In this document: in pieces, positions 10,574-22,634 of the stretch
How positions within the stretch are numbered: position 1 is the stretch's first letter
Layout: the number at the start of each line of letters is the position of its first letter
Assembly (NCBI GenBank): GCA_947561395.2
Contig: OX387190.1
Span: 32,172,858-32,236,857 of the forward strand
Source: Buxus sempervirens
Taxonomy: Eukaryota; Streptophyta; Magnoliopsida; Buxales; Buxaceae
Reading direction: 5' to 3'
DNA length: 64,000 nucleotides
Translations under genes and position numbers: made by a program
The notes under the pieces: generated by a model
The model's database searches: none
Told to the model about the DNA's origin: nothing
The model's input: only the letters and a program-made list of their open reading frames with translations

Positions 10574-12142
10574 GGGAAAGGCCTAGCAGATTAGGGATAA
10601 AGTCATGTCCAAACACTGGAAATTGGAAATTCAAATAGCATAATTTTTTTTTATCAGTAAACCAGATAATTCAAACAGCATAATTGCTAGCAACAAAAAT
10701 AAGATTCTCACCCAATAATAATGAAAAAAAAAGGTCCAAAAATGTAAGCTAAACATTAAGAGAACCAGTCTCCAGCTATATCTCAACTAAGATAATGGTA
10801 CTCATTATCAAATACATGGAAAAAATTCTACACCAAATTCTTTCAGGCACTAGTTTAAGAAAGAAAAACTCCGAAAAAAATAAAAAGAACAGGAGACCAT
10901 TAAAAATTTGGAAATCCTTGATGATTATAAACAGTTTACCAACTAAAAGAATCAGAACATACAGTCAGACCTTGTTAGCAATCCTGAAATTCGTTATCAA
11001 CTCTCATTTCTACAATTCTTTCACGTTGTAAAAGAACATGATCCAGTAAAACAGCTCAGTCACCACATTCAAGATCTCGCTACATCCTAAAACAGTAAAG
11101 AAGGAAAAGGAGGCTTCGAATGGATACCACTACAGATACATTTAATGTTTAACAAAATCATAAATATAGTAGTTTACATAGCTTGAATAACACAAAATGC
11201 TCCCAGCTATCAGATTAATTTTGTAAAAGAAAAAAAAGGGTCATGACAAGAATTTATGATCACTGAAATACTTTAATCCCAGAAAATATCAATCAAAAGG
11301 GGACTCAAATTTCCAAAAATAAAATCCCCAACTAATCAGATGCTTCAGTTCATGCAACGATGAAATTCTGCTAAAAACATGACTGATTCAAATACCATGA
11401 GATATTCCTATGAAACCACGAGGAGCTAGAGGAGCAGCGTGGGAACGCAACCGATCATTGAGCTAAATATGTATATACCTTTCTGAGAGCTTCAAGAAAC
11501 TAACGAGCAGATAAAACGCAAATTCATAAACAAAAATTCTTGGGTGTTTCCGTCACTTCTGAAAATTCCAAAAGTAGAATATTAATCGTTCATAACAATA
11601 TGGGAATCCAAATAACAGAGCAAGAAAAATAAAATTAAGAAAGAAATCGATATCCACAAAAAAAAAAAAAAAAAGAAGAATTAGGGATGCCGCTTGGTCG
11701 GTTTGATTCGGTTTTCTAGCCAAACCAAAAGCAGGACATAGGTGTAGAGAAGTAAACCAGAAACCGAATCAAACCGAAACAGAAATCAAAATGATAAATC
11801 GAAAACCAAACAGAACCCTTTTGGTTCAACCCTAAACCGAATCGAAACACGAAAAGTCAATATTAAGAGGTTTTTTTTTTTGGCCCCCTAAATGATCAGT
11901 CCTCTGGTTTTTCAATTAAGGAAACGAAGAGAGAACGGGGAGGTTGATGGAGAAAAAGAAGTGGAATTAGATACCGTATTGTTTGATAGAACATGAGAAG
12001 ACAAATGGAGGAGGAGGTGGAGAGGAATGATAAGGGAATGTAGAATAAGAGAAAACTTATAGAAGAAGAAAGGTGTGTTCTCAATTTCAAAACAAAGATG
12101 CTCTACAGTAGACGGTGTCTCACCTTCTAGATCAAAGACCAT
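10506..12142 (-). promoter_or_regulatory. Candidate upstream ORF spanning the PPCS leader splice
   Basis: Minus-strand DNA has an ATG at 12142 followed by a good donor (GAAG then GTGAGA, last exon base 12124). A matching acceptor (CTGCTAG) would start the next exon at 10582, nine bases before the PPCS start codon. If this splice is used, the leader contains a 31-codon ORF beginning [15 protein letters not shown]. It reads across the PPCS ATG in a different frame and stops at 10506. Such an overlapping uORF would be expected to reduce PPCS translation. The DNA upstream (about 12295-12315) has telo-box-like AAACCCTAA motifs common in plant housekeeping promoters. Splice use is inferred. Confidence 0.35.
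11690..11865. repeat. GGTTTGGTT-type degenerate repeat
   Basis: The block alternates GGTTTGATTCGGTTT-like and AACCGAATCAAACCG-like sequence on the two strands, giving an imperfect foldback. The same style recurs at 39790-39960, 42000-42175 and 54849-54945. It is a dispersed plant repeat of unclear class, sitting in the PPCS leader region. Confidence 0.5.
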
Positions 12143-12399
12143 TCCTCCTGAGAATCAGATCAGCTAGGGTTAGAGCCTGTTCGAGTGTCACTCCCTACAC
12201 CAATTTCTCACTAAAAAGAGCGGCACGTCCATCTTTCTCGTACGTCCTCGATCGACTTGTGCTCCCACGCAAGCTGCAATGCATCTCCTAGCTTCCACCC
12301 TAAACCCTAAACAAAGAGGGACTCTTTCTTTCATGCCGAAAGCCCGATTTATACCTTAACAGGCTCGCTTCATAACTGCCATCGTTGAAGGTTGTTCAG

Positions 12400-13509
12400 T
12401 TCATTTCAACGGTATTCAACCAACTTTTAAACACAAGTATTTCCAGTGTTTTTTTTTTCTTTTTTCTTATTTCTTTTTTCCTTTTTCACGTTCAAGCACC
12501 TTAAAAAAACGATTGAACCAAACAAATTAGTTCCTTTTTTTTTTAAATCATAAGTCAAAACAAAGTAGGAAAAACCAAACCAATCAAATTTTATTCCTAT
12601 TATATTTTTTGATTTGGACCCAACCAATTCACACGCTCATTAGAGTTTTTGATATTTTCGTTGCATTTTTAAATAGGGAAAAAAAATTAGAGTACGGGAT
12701 TTGATCATTTAAATGGCCGTTGAACTCGATGGATGCCGACTTCAATAGCCGTTGAGTTCGATGGATTCCCTTTCAAAGCAGGGACAAATAAGTTTTAGTG
12801 ATATTTTTTAAAATAATTAAAATTTAGTCAACAAAGTTTTGGGTTCCAAACTTAAAAAAATATTTTACTTTCATAAATCCTAAAACTTATTTGTCACTAC
12901 TTTTTGTGATATTTTACTTTTATAAATCCTATTCTTCCAAGAATGCTCTTATATTAATCAGTTAAATGACTTGTACAGTTGTATTTTCTATCAAAATAAC
13001 TATAACATTTAATTATTTTGATAAATTTAACTTGTTATTTTAGTACTAGTTATTTTGATAAAAGTTTCCTAAAAAGTTTAAACCCAAAACTTTAATATAA
13101 TTGTCAATAAAATTAAATATCAATAAAATATTAGTTATTAGTTATGAGTAAAATTTAATTATTTTAGTTATGTGTAAAATTTAAAGTTTAATTAGTTATC
13201 TATAAAATAAATTTAATTTAAAATTAGTTATCAGAAAAATTAAAATCAATTTATCAATAAAATACTAGTAAAAATTTAGTTATTAGTAATATTTAATTAT
13301 TTTGATAAAGATTTTCTAAAAGTTGAAACAAGAGCTTTGTTGACTGAATTTTAGTTATTTTGAAAAAATATCACTAAAACTTAATTCTTTTCCCTAGTAT
13401 AGACCAAATTTTAATGTTTTATTTAACAGTCGCTTCTTCCCGCCAATTTAAGCTCTACTTCCATGGTTGGTTGGTAGAAGGTTGGCAAGGCTCAACACAA
13501 ATAATTAAA
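12400..13509. other. AT-rich intergenic DNA without a gene
   Basis: The stretch upstream of PPCS contains many short variants of TTTAATTATTTTGATAAA in both orientations between about 12780 and 13400. This is low-complexity DNA or a badly decayed AT-rich foldback element. No coding potential is recognised. Confidence 0.45.
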
Positions 13510-13974
13510 GGGAAATTTACAGCTACACCCCCTGAAGTTTGGGAAAGTGACACCGATACCCCTGTGGTTCAAAACCGATCACTTACTATCCCTGTAGTTT
13601 CAAAAACCGTCAACGAGTACCTCTGCTGTTAGTTCAAAGTCAAACATCGTTAAACTTTTTTTTAAATGTCAAAATTACCCTTTGTTAAAAGGGTGTGTCT
13701 TCTTCCCCAACCCAAATAATCGAACCTGCGAACGAAGAGAAGACAGAAATCCACGTCCACCCTTTAACCAGGACACTAACATGATCCATCCGCAATCAAC
13801 ACTCCCATCAACGTCTTGTATTGAAGAAGGAGATACATTTGCAGAAAACCCTTTATGCTTCTCCCTGAAAGGATCTGGAGTTCCTTTAAACTTCGAGCTT
13901 CTTTCCTGCTGTCGAGGATGTGTCGGCGACGAATCCACGGCTCTACTACTGCTACTCTCCTTGTCTTCCATCAC

Positions 13975-14235
13975 CATTAATGGATACGAAATCAAAGAAC
14001 CCAACCATATCTTCCATCGCCATTAACGGATACAAAATCAAAAAAACCTAACACGGATACGAAATCAAAAAACCCAACCATATCTTCTATTGCCATTAAC
14101 AGATACAAAATCAAAAAACCTAACCAGAGAGAACACAAAAAATACGGAAACAAAATCAAAAAACCCAACCATATCTTCCATCGCCGTTAACGAATATGAA
14201 ATCAAAAAACCCAACCAGAGAGAACACAAAAAAGA
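13975..14235. repeat. Tandem repeats inside the Mutator-like element
   Basis: About four imperfect copies of a unit of roughly 50-70 bp are present, each with CCCAACCATATCTTC, a CATCGCC-like piece, TTAACGGATAC and AAATCAAAAAACC. The last two also share AACCAGAGAGAACACAAAAA. Subterminal repeats of this kind are common in Mutator-like elements. Confidence 0.7.
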
Positions 14236-15082
14236 CGGAAAGAGATTTAGCAGAGAAGCTCTCGCTTTTTAAACTTGAAAACTATCTTCGCTCGCGGAAC
14301 GAAACGAACAACATTGATCTTTCATGGTTCACATGAAATTGATGATTCAGCTGTTCTTCATCTGTTTCGCATGAGAAAGAAAGAACAAAAATAGAAAAAT
14401 AATATGCAGCAGCAGTAGTGTTGCCGAAGGCTTCGCCCTCCCCTCTCCTTCGTATTGCGATGCCTAGAAGCTTCTCCTCTCAGACTTCCTCTCTCTAACC
14501 CCATCACCACAACTGCCTCCCCATCTTCCACCGCCCCTTTCCTCTCACTCGAGTTAAATCAAAACAATGTCTTCTTTGTTCTTCCCCAAGATAAAGATCT
14601 TCAAACAAAAAAAAAAACCCTAATCCAGATCTTTCACCCAAAAAAAAACCCCAATCCTCCTTCCAAACCCCTTGTGATAAATAAGCTTCACCCGGACCAA
14701 TGAATCCAAAATATGTTCCATTGAGCAAGATGATAAAAGGGTTTCTTCTTGCTGCAAAATCACGTAAAATAAAACCGACTGATCACAGGTTTTGTTGCAG
14801 ACTCCATGATTGGTTCCTTCTTCAATTTTCGTGGTTACGGGGATCGTTCTTCACAAGTTTTGTTGCGGACTCCATGATAAGAGGGTTTGTTCTTCAATTT
14901 TCGTTAATATACTTTCATCCCTCTCAGTGGCGATCATGTAGGAATCCATGATTGGTTCGTTCTTCAACTCAAAAGCAACAATGTTGTCCACGGTGGTTCG
15001 TTCTTCAAGTGAATGATTGGTTCGTTCTTCAAGTAAATGTTTTTATCACATAAAAATATCTCAGCCCTGTTAGAATTTTACT

Positions 15083-15400
15083 TTGTATGGCTTAATTTAC
15101 CAAACTCGTTTTCCTTCCGCCCTCTTAGATTTTTAATTTGTATGGCTTAATTTACCAAACTCGTTTTCCTTCCATTTTCTAAGATCCCAAGATCAGCCCT
15201 GTTAGATTTTGGAGCTTGGGGAAGAACCAAGAAGACAATGTTAGATTCAAGAAAGAGGGGTGAGATTTCAGAGTTTGGGGCTGACATACAACAGCCCTGT
15301 TAGATACAAGTAAACAAGATAATTTGTATCTCAGCCTTGTTAGATTTCGGAGCTTGGGGAAGAACGAAGAAGACAGTGTTCTGATTTAGAAAGAGGGGTA
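15083..15400. repeat. Direct repeats in the right subterminal region of the element
   Basis: A 37 bp segment starting TTTGTATGGCTTAATTTACC is present at 15083-15119 and 15136-15172. A second unit with CAGCCCTGTTAGATTT and GGAGCTTGGGGAAGAAC recurs near 15193 and 15333, with partial copies near 15064 and 15293. Confidence 0.7.
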
Positions 15401-16055
15401 TTTCGGGCATTTATAAAAGTAGATTAACGGTGTTACGGTCTGATTTGACGGCATGGGTGGTTAGTGCCGGTTTTTAAGACTACAGGGTATTAAGTGATCG
15501 GTTTTGAACCACAGGGGCTGTCCGTGTCACTTTCCCAAACCTCAGGGGGTGTAGCTGTAAATTTCCCATAATCAACCGTGGCTAGGCCGTCGAGCGGCCC
15601 GTTTGACATCCTACGTCTGGGCCTAAGATCTCCTTTTTGTGGGCCTGGAACATCGTGTCCGGACCTTGGACTCATGTGCTACATTTTATGCTAGATGAAA
15701 TCGTCTGCTATTTCCTCCCACCAGATAATGCAGTTGGAGCGTTTTTTTTAAATAAGAAAAGTCTTTTGATTTTTCATCTCACTCAAGTTGCATGGTCTGT
15801 TGAAAAATAAAATACAATTCCATAAAAATAGGGCCCACATATCAAAATACAATCCCAGCTGATGGTACCATCGATTGTTACGTAATCAAAAGTAGAAAGC
15901 ACAAAATATAAGCTTTCCACGAGACAATAGGCCGAGAACAAAGGATAAGAAGCAAAGAAACAGGGTACCTTTGCGGGGTTACAATAGAAGGTACTAAAGG
16001 TCCTTTTCTTGGTGAAACTTCACTTATTTAAATAACTTATTTGGCATCTTAATTT

Positions 16056-16255
16056 NNNNNNNNNNNNNNNNNNNNNNNNNNNNNNNNNNNNNNNNNNNNN
16101 NNNNNNNNNNNNNNNNNNNNNNNNNNNNNNNNNNNNNNNNNNNNNNNNNNNNNNNNNNNNNNNNNNNNNNNNNNNNNNNNNNNNNNNNNNNNNNNNNNNN
16201 NNNNNNNNNNNNNNNNNNNNNNNNNNNNNNNNNNNNNNNNNNNNNNNNNNNNNNN
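16056..16255. other. Assembly gap of exactly 200 N
   Basis: Two hundred unknown bases. The round number suggests a fixed-size placeholder, so the true distance is unknown. Any reading frame across it is meaningless. Confidence 0.98.
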
Positions 16256-18800
16256 AGGACGAACAAATGGCAAATTCTCTCTATGCTTAGCATTGCAAAT
16301 GAATAGCTAATATTTTGCTAAATGCCTCTTAATTTGAGTGATACGTACGTACTTTCATAAATTCGATATTATGAATCGATGAAAAGACTAAAATACACTT
16401 GAAGTGAATTATTAAATTCTTACTCTTAACATCTGATATAGGCATACAACAAAAAGAAGTCATTGTTAAAGTTAATTAAATGCATAGATAAAGTTAAGTG
16501 AATGATCGATCTATATGGTCGCTGGCAATTAGGCAGTTGTATGTGTGAAGCATAACTTGAACAAAAATTATCAATATGGAATTTTTTTCTAGAATACTCA
16601 TCACCCTTTTCTTCTTATTATGATACCACAGAAAAAAAGGAATACTTTTAATAAATCTAGAAATAATGATTGGTTGAAGTTTTTAATCAACAAGTATATA
16701 TATAGATATATAGTTGGTTGAGTAGCTTTTAATTGAGTAAACAATATTAATTAGCTTCCATACCATCAATTAGAAATTAAAGAAACAAATAGTATGTCAT
16801 TTCATCGTTTCTTCATATAATAAATTAATAAAGTATCATATATTTCACTGTCACATTCTTTAATTTTTACCTTTTCTTTGCTATTTTTCCCCTAGTTACC
16901 TTCCCTTTTTTGCCTTTCCATAAATCTAAAACTTCAAAGTATGTTTCTTACGAGTCAAACAAGAAAGAAGATATCAAATATATATTTTCTTTACCTTTAT
17001 AAAATAGAAAGAGTAAATACAACTATTTTTATTTCATGATTAACCCTCCTTGGCTACCCCATCAATATTTTCCCAATACTAACAATATATAACCATCACT
17101 CTTTCATCACCATATAATATATTCCAAATGAATCTTATTGTGTTATAGGTTTTGCAAGTAGAATTTTCCCATTTATTTTACTTGGAAGCTATATATCTAA
17201 ACTTTAATTAATTCAAAAGGCTTTTACTCCCCTTGTAAATATATAGAGAGTATATACATGCTGACATAATGCTCATATCACCAACCATTTTAATAGATCG
17301 AACTTAAAAAGAGATGAAAATGAGGTAGAAATAGACAAAAAAAGAAAGAGCTCGATATGCACCCACTGTACATGAGATTGGCTTTGAAAACTAAATCCTT
17401 ACTACTAATTACACCTACATGGTTAAGCCAAAAGGGCTAGGTGGGGGTACAAAGGGAAATTAAAGTAAAGCATCTTCTGCACTTTCGTCGGTTTCAAGAA
17501 GCCGTCTTAGAAACTTCGGTGGTGGTTACAAGGCCTCTGCATGCACGCAGCCACCACATCCCTGTTAATGTATCGACCCACATGAATCTCTTAGGCGCCA
17601 CCAACCACGTTTCTCTTCTCTTCTTCCACATCAACAACCGCCACTCACCTTCTGTAGTCGGCGGTTTCTGACCTCACCCGCCAACCCCGCCACCTGAGTC
17701 CTGACCTTGGCTCGTGGAGCTGCTCTAACTTCTTTGACGTGTCATTTTCGGCTCAGCCCAATTTCCACCAGCCGGGGTGGCAATGGACCGAGCCGGGCTT
17801 CGTAGAGTGTATAAGAGCCCTTATGCATGCCTAGGCCTGGCCGGGACTGGTTTTGAATCCTCACACTTAAACCCAAGTCTGGCCATAAAACAAAACTAGA
17901 AGCCCAAACTTGGCCCAGTTAGGCCCAATTTAAGTAAATATTCTTAGTTTTTGTTATTTTATTAGGAAACTATTTAAAATATTTCTACTTATCAACACCT
18001 AAAAGCAGTAAACCATTTTTAAAAGTTGCACCAAAGAAACGGAATCATGAAAAACGTTCGAAATTGTCTGCCACCATTAACTGCGAGTGACAGTGCTACT
18101 TGATTTGGATTGTGACACATAGAGCATCCAACGGTTATAGAATTTATAGTTTTGAAAATATAAATAAAAAAAAAATTTCTTCGTGTTGAAAAAAGCCTGA
18201 CCATGAGATGCCCCACGTGACAATATTTCACTCTTACGCTGCATGGATGGTAGCAATAAATGGTGGCATACAATATCATCCTATAAACTGTAATTTGGTC
18301 CTTCTGGGTAGATTTAAAAAAAAAAAAAAATAGACGTGGTGATCTTTTCAGGGGTTCAGGACCAGATTAACACGGACATTTTGCCTTATATTATGAAGGA
18401 AAATAAGCTTAATCGGTGGGAAGGTTAGGTAAAGTCTGTCTTCTCAGCATCCACTTAGCAGAATTTGGGAAAATAGTGGATCACATTGCTTGGGACTTCT
18501 CAAGCCCCCGTCTTCCCATTGGTTCTCTCTCTCACAATGAGTAATGGGTGTGTTTATGTATTTTAATGTCTGTCTAATCCAAAACATGAGGTCCAGGTCG
18601 CTCATAGTAATCCTTAAACGTATATAAATCTAGACTTTGCATGCACATTCTGTTTCTTAATGTTTATAGATCTAATATAATACCATAAACACAAGTGTTG
18701 CTACAACTAGAGCTTTTTTTTATGTTATGGCGGCTTTTGAAAGCGGACCGGACGAGTGTGATGATCTGCCTATCACTTTCCATGCATGGTTTAATCAATT
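16256..18800. other. Intergenic DNA without a recognised gene
   Basis: Mostly AT-rich. A GC-richer island at about 17430-17900 contains open frames on both strands, but none resembles a family I know. Its right part (17770-17935) has the GGGTGGCAATGGACCGAGCC and GGCCCAGTTAGGCCCA style of dispersed plant repeats. An unannotated exon in the island cannot be excluded. Confidence 0.4.
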
Positions 18801-18807
18801 GAAATCC

Positions 18808-18951
18808 TGTATATCCTTTATCTACACCCCTTATGTGGATCTGCATAGGATTGTACCATGTGCCCCTTGAATGGTGTAATTGTAAGTTTTTTTAAGTACT
18901 TCAAGGGATACATGGCACAATCATATAAGGGGTGTAGATAGAGGGTCTACA
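18808..18951. mobile_element. Foldback MITE-like element
   Basis: The left arm contains TTTATCTACACCCCTTATGT and ACCATGTGCCCCTTGAA. The right arm is its inverse (TTCAAGGGATACATGG, then ATAAGGGGTGTAGATAGAGG). The arms are about 50-60 bp with one indel of roughly 12 bases. The ends read TGTA...TACA. No protein is encoded and no clear target duplication was found. Confidence 0.7.
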
Positions 18952-19029
18952 AGTAGCGGATTGTGGTTTAATTAACAGTCACCCGGTCAAGTTAGGTATT
19001 ATGAGCCAGCAGAAAGTTAAGATTTATTA

Positions 19030-19196
19030 CTAGCCAGGTGCACATTCAATAAAGCACACGGTCGGAGGTAACCGTTTTGGAACTGTCCAGATTTTAATAA
19101 TGCCTTTACCACGAATGATAAGGGCTTTTTAGGAAATTGTGCAATAGTTGTTGGCACGAGTCCCAAAAGGCATATTCTCATTATATATAATATAGA
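19030..19196 (-). mobile_element. Short non-autonomous Helitron
   Basis: On the minus strand the element begins TCTATATTATATATAATGAG after an A and ends GTGCACCTGGCTAG before a T. This matches Helitron rules: 5' TC, 3' CTRR, insertion between A and T. Its 5' end closely resembles the element at 42426 and its interior (GGACAGTTCCAAAACGGTT) matches the same family. It is 167 bp and non-coding. Confidence 0.75.
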
Positions 19197-20214
19197 TAGT
19201 ATGGTACAAGCTGTATATCCTCATATTTTCAACAATATTGTCATTTAAGTTAATAAAAGGATTCCATAAGAGCAGCTTACAAATCGAAGAAGCAATCAAG
19301 CAATGTACTGCTTTAATGGAACATTCTGACCATGTGTTTCATTTAAGATTTTTTTTTTTTTTTTTTTTAAATGCGTTGGCGAAACACTTATCTCTAGAAG
19401 TTAATGAAGCAACTCCAAAAACTGCTTCAATTTGAGTCTAGCTTTGCATGTGTTTATGGATATGTATTTTTTTTTCTTTTTTGTTAAGTGACGACTTTGT
19501 ATAAGAGCACTTATCCATAGGAAGGAGTTGCTTATTATGAGAAAAAAAAAATTTATGTTGAGTAAAATATATGAAGTTAAGTACTTTATCAAGACAAAAT
19601 GATAATAATTATTTTAATTTGGGGATAAAATTAAAAGCATTCTTAAAATTTTTTTACATATCTATTTAAGGCAAAAGGTGTCATTTTAAAGTTGTAATAA
19701 TGTCTAGAAAATAACTTCCCTTGTAGGCTGCTTTTTCTTCTACTTCTAGATATGAGAATGTATATTTTTAGTATTTAAACGCACTAGATCACAACTGTGC
19801 TTTAATAAGTTAAAAGCTTTTCTTTTTTTTAAGGAAAAAAGGTACTTAGTTAAGCAATGTCACAATCAATTTTAGAAAATTTCAAGGTACTTAGTTTCAA
19901 TTTTATATACTGAAACTATTTTATTATTGTTTGTTCATCTATCTATATATTATTTTGAACCAATGAAATCAAAAACAGGTTTATTAACAAAAGTTGCATG
20001 ATTGAAGTTGATTTGTTTACACCCGCTATAGCCTGGCAAATGAGAAAGAGCCACGTAGTATCCACGTGGGCTAGTTTCACCAGTAAAGACACGTAAGCAT
20101 ATGAGCGTGCCTAAGTAGGAAAACCATACCTATATGTGGGGGAGCGACGTCATCATCAACATGAGGCTAACAACTGAAACCATCTTAATAAACAACGGAA
20201 ACAAGGAAGTTATT

Positions 20215-20987
20215 TGTTAGAATCATGGCAAGCGGTTGTTTTACTAAAATGAAGTAGGAAAGATTGATAACTCCAGGAACCGACATGAAGATCGTGCAAA
20301 CATGGGATGGTAAGCGACCGTTAAAGGTCGGCTATAAAAGGCATAGTTGCAAAGGGCTCGAGGACAACATCCACTCAACCGCAACCGGTTACTATAATTA
20401 TAATCCGATCATCCGTGATCACTATCTAGTCTCCTACACCTATATTGTAGCAAAGAGGGATAATTTAGGACTTCTCTCACTGTTTCCTGTCACAGTGACA
20501 CTTCAAGATCACTATTTACTCCGATCAAAGTGTAGAACCTGCCACCGGTAAGGAAGTCGAGGCCGCCCCTGTTTCATAATCCTATACTCCAATTACGGCT
20601 ACAGGGTTACGAATAGCCGATACCGAAGCTATCTTTAGTCAAGACAGGTGATTAACAGAACATCGGCTAAATAGTATCCCTGGATGAATCCCCGGATCAA
20701 CTTTACTAACAAACACCCCCTATATCCCCTACCTTATACTCCAATTACGGCTATAAGGCTAGGGGAGGCCGGTATTGCTAACATTGATGATTTTCATTTG
20801 TTTTATTTCTTTTGAGTTATTTGGAGTGTTATTGTAATCGACGATTACGTCTTTGGCGACTGACATTTTAATATAATACTTTGTCATTGCTGTCTGTCAT
20901 TTTCAAACACGAATAAGAATCCAAACGAAGACCAAATCCCTAGTTTTCATTCTTTCGTCTGATCAGTTTTATTTCAGGTGACTAACA
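20215..20987 (+). mobile_element. Possible solo LTR
   Basis: The segment starts TGTTAG and ends CTAACA, an inverted 6 bp terminus typical of LTRs. Inside is a promoter-like GGCTATAAAAGGC at about 20332 followed by a longer leader region. It also contains a direct repeat of TATACTCCAATTACGGCTA at about 20582 and 20730. The five-base flanks (TTATT and ATACG) do not match and no PBS was identified on either side, so this is tentative. The open frame at 20264-20551 lies within it and is probably fortuitous. Confidence 0.35.
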
Positions 20988-21665
20988 ATACGACTAGACC
21001 GACTCCAGTTTAGATCTAGAACAGGTGCCCGGGGTAAAAACCCAACCCGAATCTTGCATCAACAAATACTGGCATGCCCGCACACAGACACATCACCGCT
21101 ACCGCCACGTGTCGAGCCCAATCAAATTTGGGAGGAACAGGATTGAATTCAAAAAGTTACATTTCTCAACCCATTTATTATGCGGGGAGGTTCAAGTTTT
21201 TTTTTTTTTTTGGGTAATCCGGGGAGGTTCAAGTTGAGCAACAATCTCAAGTCCATTGAATCCCAACACGTTTCCAGGCCTGATTTTATGAAAATAAAAA
21301 TGAATGAATCTATATAAACTCAAAAGACATGTCCTGTGCTCACAAATTTGAAAAGAGAGAACAAACCCAATGAAGAAGAAGAAGAAGAAAAAAAGGATCT
21401 AAAGCTCACAAACACAAACTCTTTAATTACTAGAAAGTAGAAACACATACCAGTTACAAATAACTACCACGAGACCTTACCAAAAGCATAAGTTTATTTA
21501 AGAAGTCTTAGTTCATGTAAGCCATAAACAGTTCTCCAAATATTAGTCTAAAATATACATCTTTTTATGAGCCAAAGCCAAGAGCTATATACGCCTGCTG
21601 AGAATATCCACTTGGTCCTCGCTAAGCTATAGCCTTCCTCATCTAGCAAGGTTTTTCAAGAGAAT

Positions 21666-21845
21666 TCAATGGCAGCGAATTGCTCGGATGAATCCTCTTA
21701 GTCCTTCCATGTATCTCAGTGGGGCCTTTCTCTTTAGAACTTGCTTTCCCTTGCTCTCTCTTTCTTCTTCCATTCTCTTCATCTTCACCTCATGGAGCTT
21801 CTGCAACATGTAGACCTGAGCAAAAGTTGCTCCGACCGACGACAT
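21666..21845 (-). CDS. Small 59-residue protein of unknown function
   Basis: The minus-strand frame from the ATG at 21845 to the stop at 21666 encodes a basic protein: MSSVGATFAQVYMLQKLHEV at the start, then a Lys/Glu/Arg-rich helix-prone centre and a tail rich in Arg. The open frame extends further upstream only with a TTG, so the internal ATG is the sensible start. The short N-terminal Ala/Gln/Val segment followed by a KLH...KMKRMEEE stretch resembles small plant-specific proteins, but I cannot name a family. There is no signal peptide or transmembrane segment. A chance ORF remains possible. Confidence 0.4.
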   Translation of the reverse strand: MSSVGATFAQVYMLQKLHEVKMKRMEEERESKGKQVLKRKAPLRYMEGLRGFIRAIRCH

Positions 21846-22233
21846 TGCCGGAAAATGGCAATGAGTAGTATTGAATAAGAGCTCAAAGGGTATGGTGGGC
21901 AATGGTGGTTCTGAATCTTCTGATGGTGTGAGGGGAATTTAAAGGAGTTTATGTTGCCTTGATGACCAAGCTATCACTAGTTCTTACATCTCATGGGCTA
22001 TAATCTATTGTCATTTATGGAGACTTTTGAGCACAGAGGGAGTTGAAATGGAGCAATACAAGGCGGTTCTCTTGAGTGGCTCTGACGTGGCCTAACCATT
22101 ACTTCCATTGATGTGCCACATCAGCTATTGCCCACGAAGAAAGGATGACGAGGCAATGTGTCAGGTTCTGTATGGCCTTCTTAATAGATTAGAGTCATTG
22201 GACCGACCTATAATCTATATAGCTGCAAATTAA

Positions 22234-22634
22234 GGTGTCATTTGGTGGGGTTTCTGGTTTCTAGATTCTACCAAAATCCAAAAACTAAGGTCCATTAAGT
22301 TGTTTGGTAGGGTTTTAGTAAGTTTGATTTTAAAAGCATATACTAAAATCTTCCCAAAAACCACAATCTTTCTTTTATGGGATTCTATAATACTTAAAGG
22401 TGGTGGGTCCCACTTGAATATAAGTACAAAAGAGCTATTAATGATGGTGGGACTCACTTACACACAAGTAATAAAAAGCTAATAATGGTAATAAGCCCCA
22501 CTAAAACAAGGTGCTTAAATCCTAAGTATCCAAACAAGATATTGGATTTTAAAAATAAGCATTTAGAATCTTGATTTTCAAAATCCAAATTATTATCCAA
22601 AATCCACAATCCAAAAGCCATACCAAATGGCCCC
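22234..22634. mobile_element. Possible hAT-like MITE with decayed ends
   Basis: The left end GGTGTCATTTGGTGGGGTTT and the inverted right end GGGGCCATTTGGTATGGCTT match at most positions. The next 30 or so bases continue the inverted similarity (TTTGGATT-type segments). Length is about 401 bp. The eight-base flanks do not match, so the class is tentative. No protein is encoded. Confidence 0.45.

Larger units (their letters stand above)
13510..15567. mobile_element. Mutator-like transposon with long terminal inverted repeats, non-autonomous
   Basis: The left end begins GGGAAATTTACAGCTACACC and the right end is its inverse, AGCTGTAAATTTCCC. The inverted similarity continues for about 110-130 bp through a GTGACAC...CCCCTGTGGTTCAAAAC segment and a GATCACTTA block. 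The flanks are ATAATTAAA (13501-13509) and ATAATCAAC (15568-15576), a 9 bp target duplication with two mismatches, as expected for Mutator elements. No transposase frame is visible in the 2058 bp. The interior has tandem repeats (13975-14235, 15083-15172, 15190-15390) and no intact gene. A minus-strand frame at 13675-14004 (with SSPTHPRQQERSSKFKG) may be a captured fragment but was not identified. Confidence 0.85.

Noticed and set aside
16024..16293. Open reading frames across the N block
   Set aside because: The residues are unknown bases; the frames are artefacts of the gap.
17441..17671. 76-codon frame in a GC-rich island
   Set aside because: Both strands are open because of composition. 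No family match could be made.
20264..20551. 95-codon frame in the possible solo LTR
   Set aside because: LTRs often contain chance frames, and no gag or other domain is visible.
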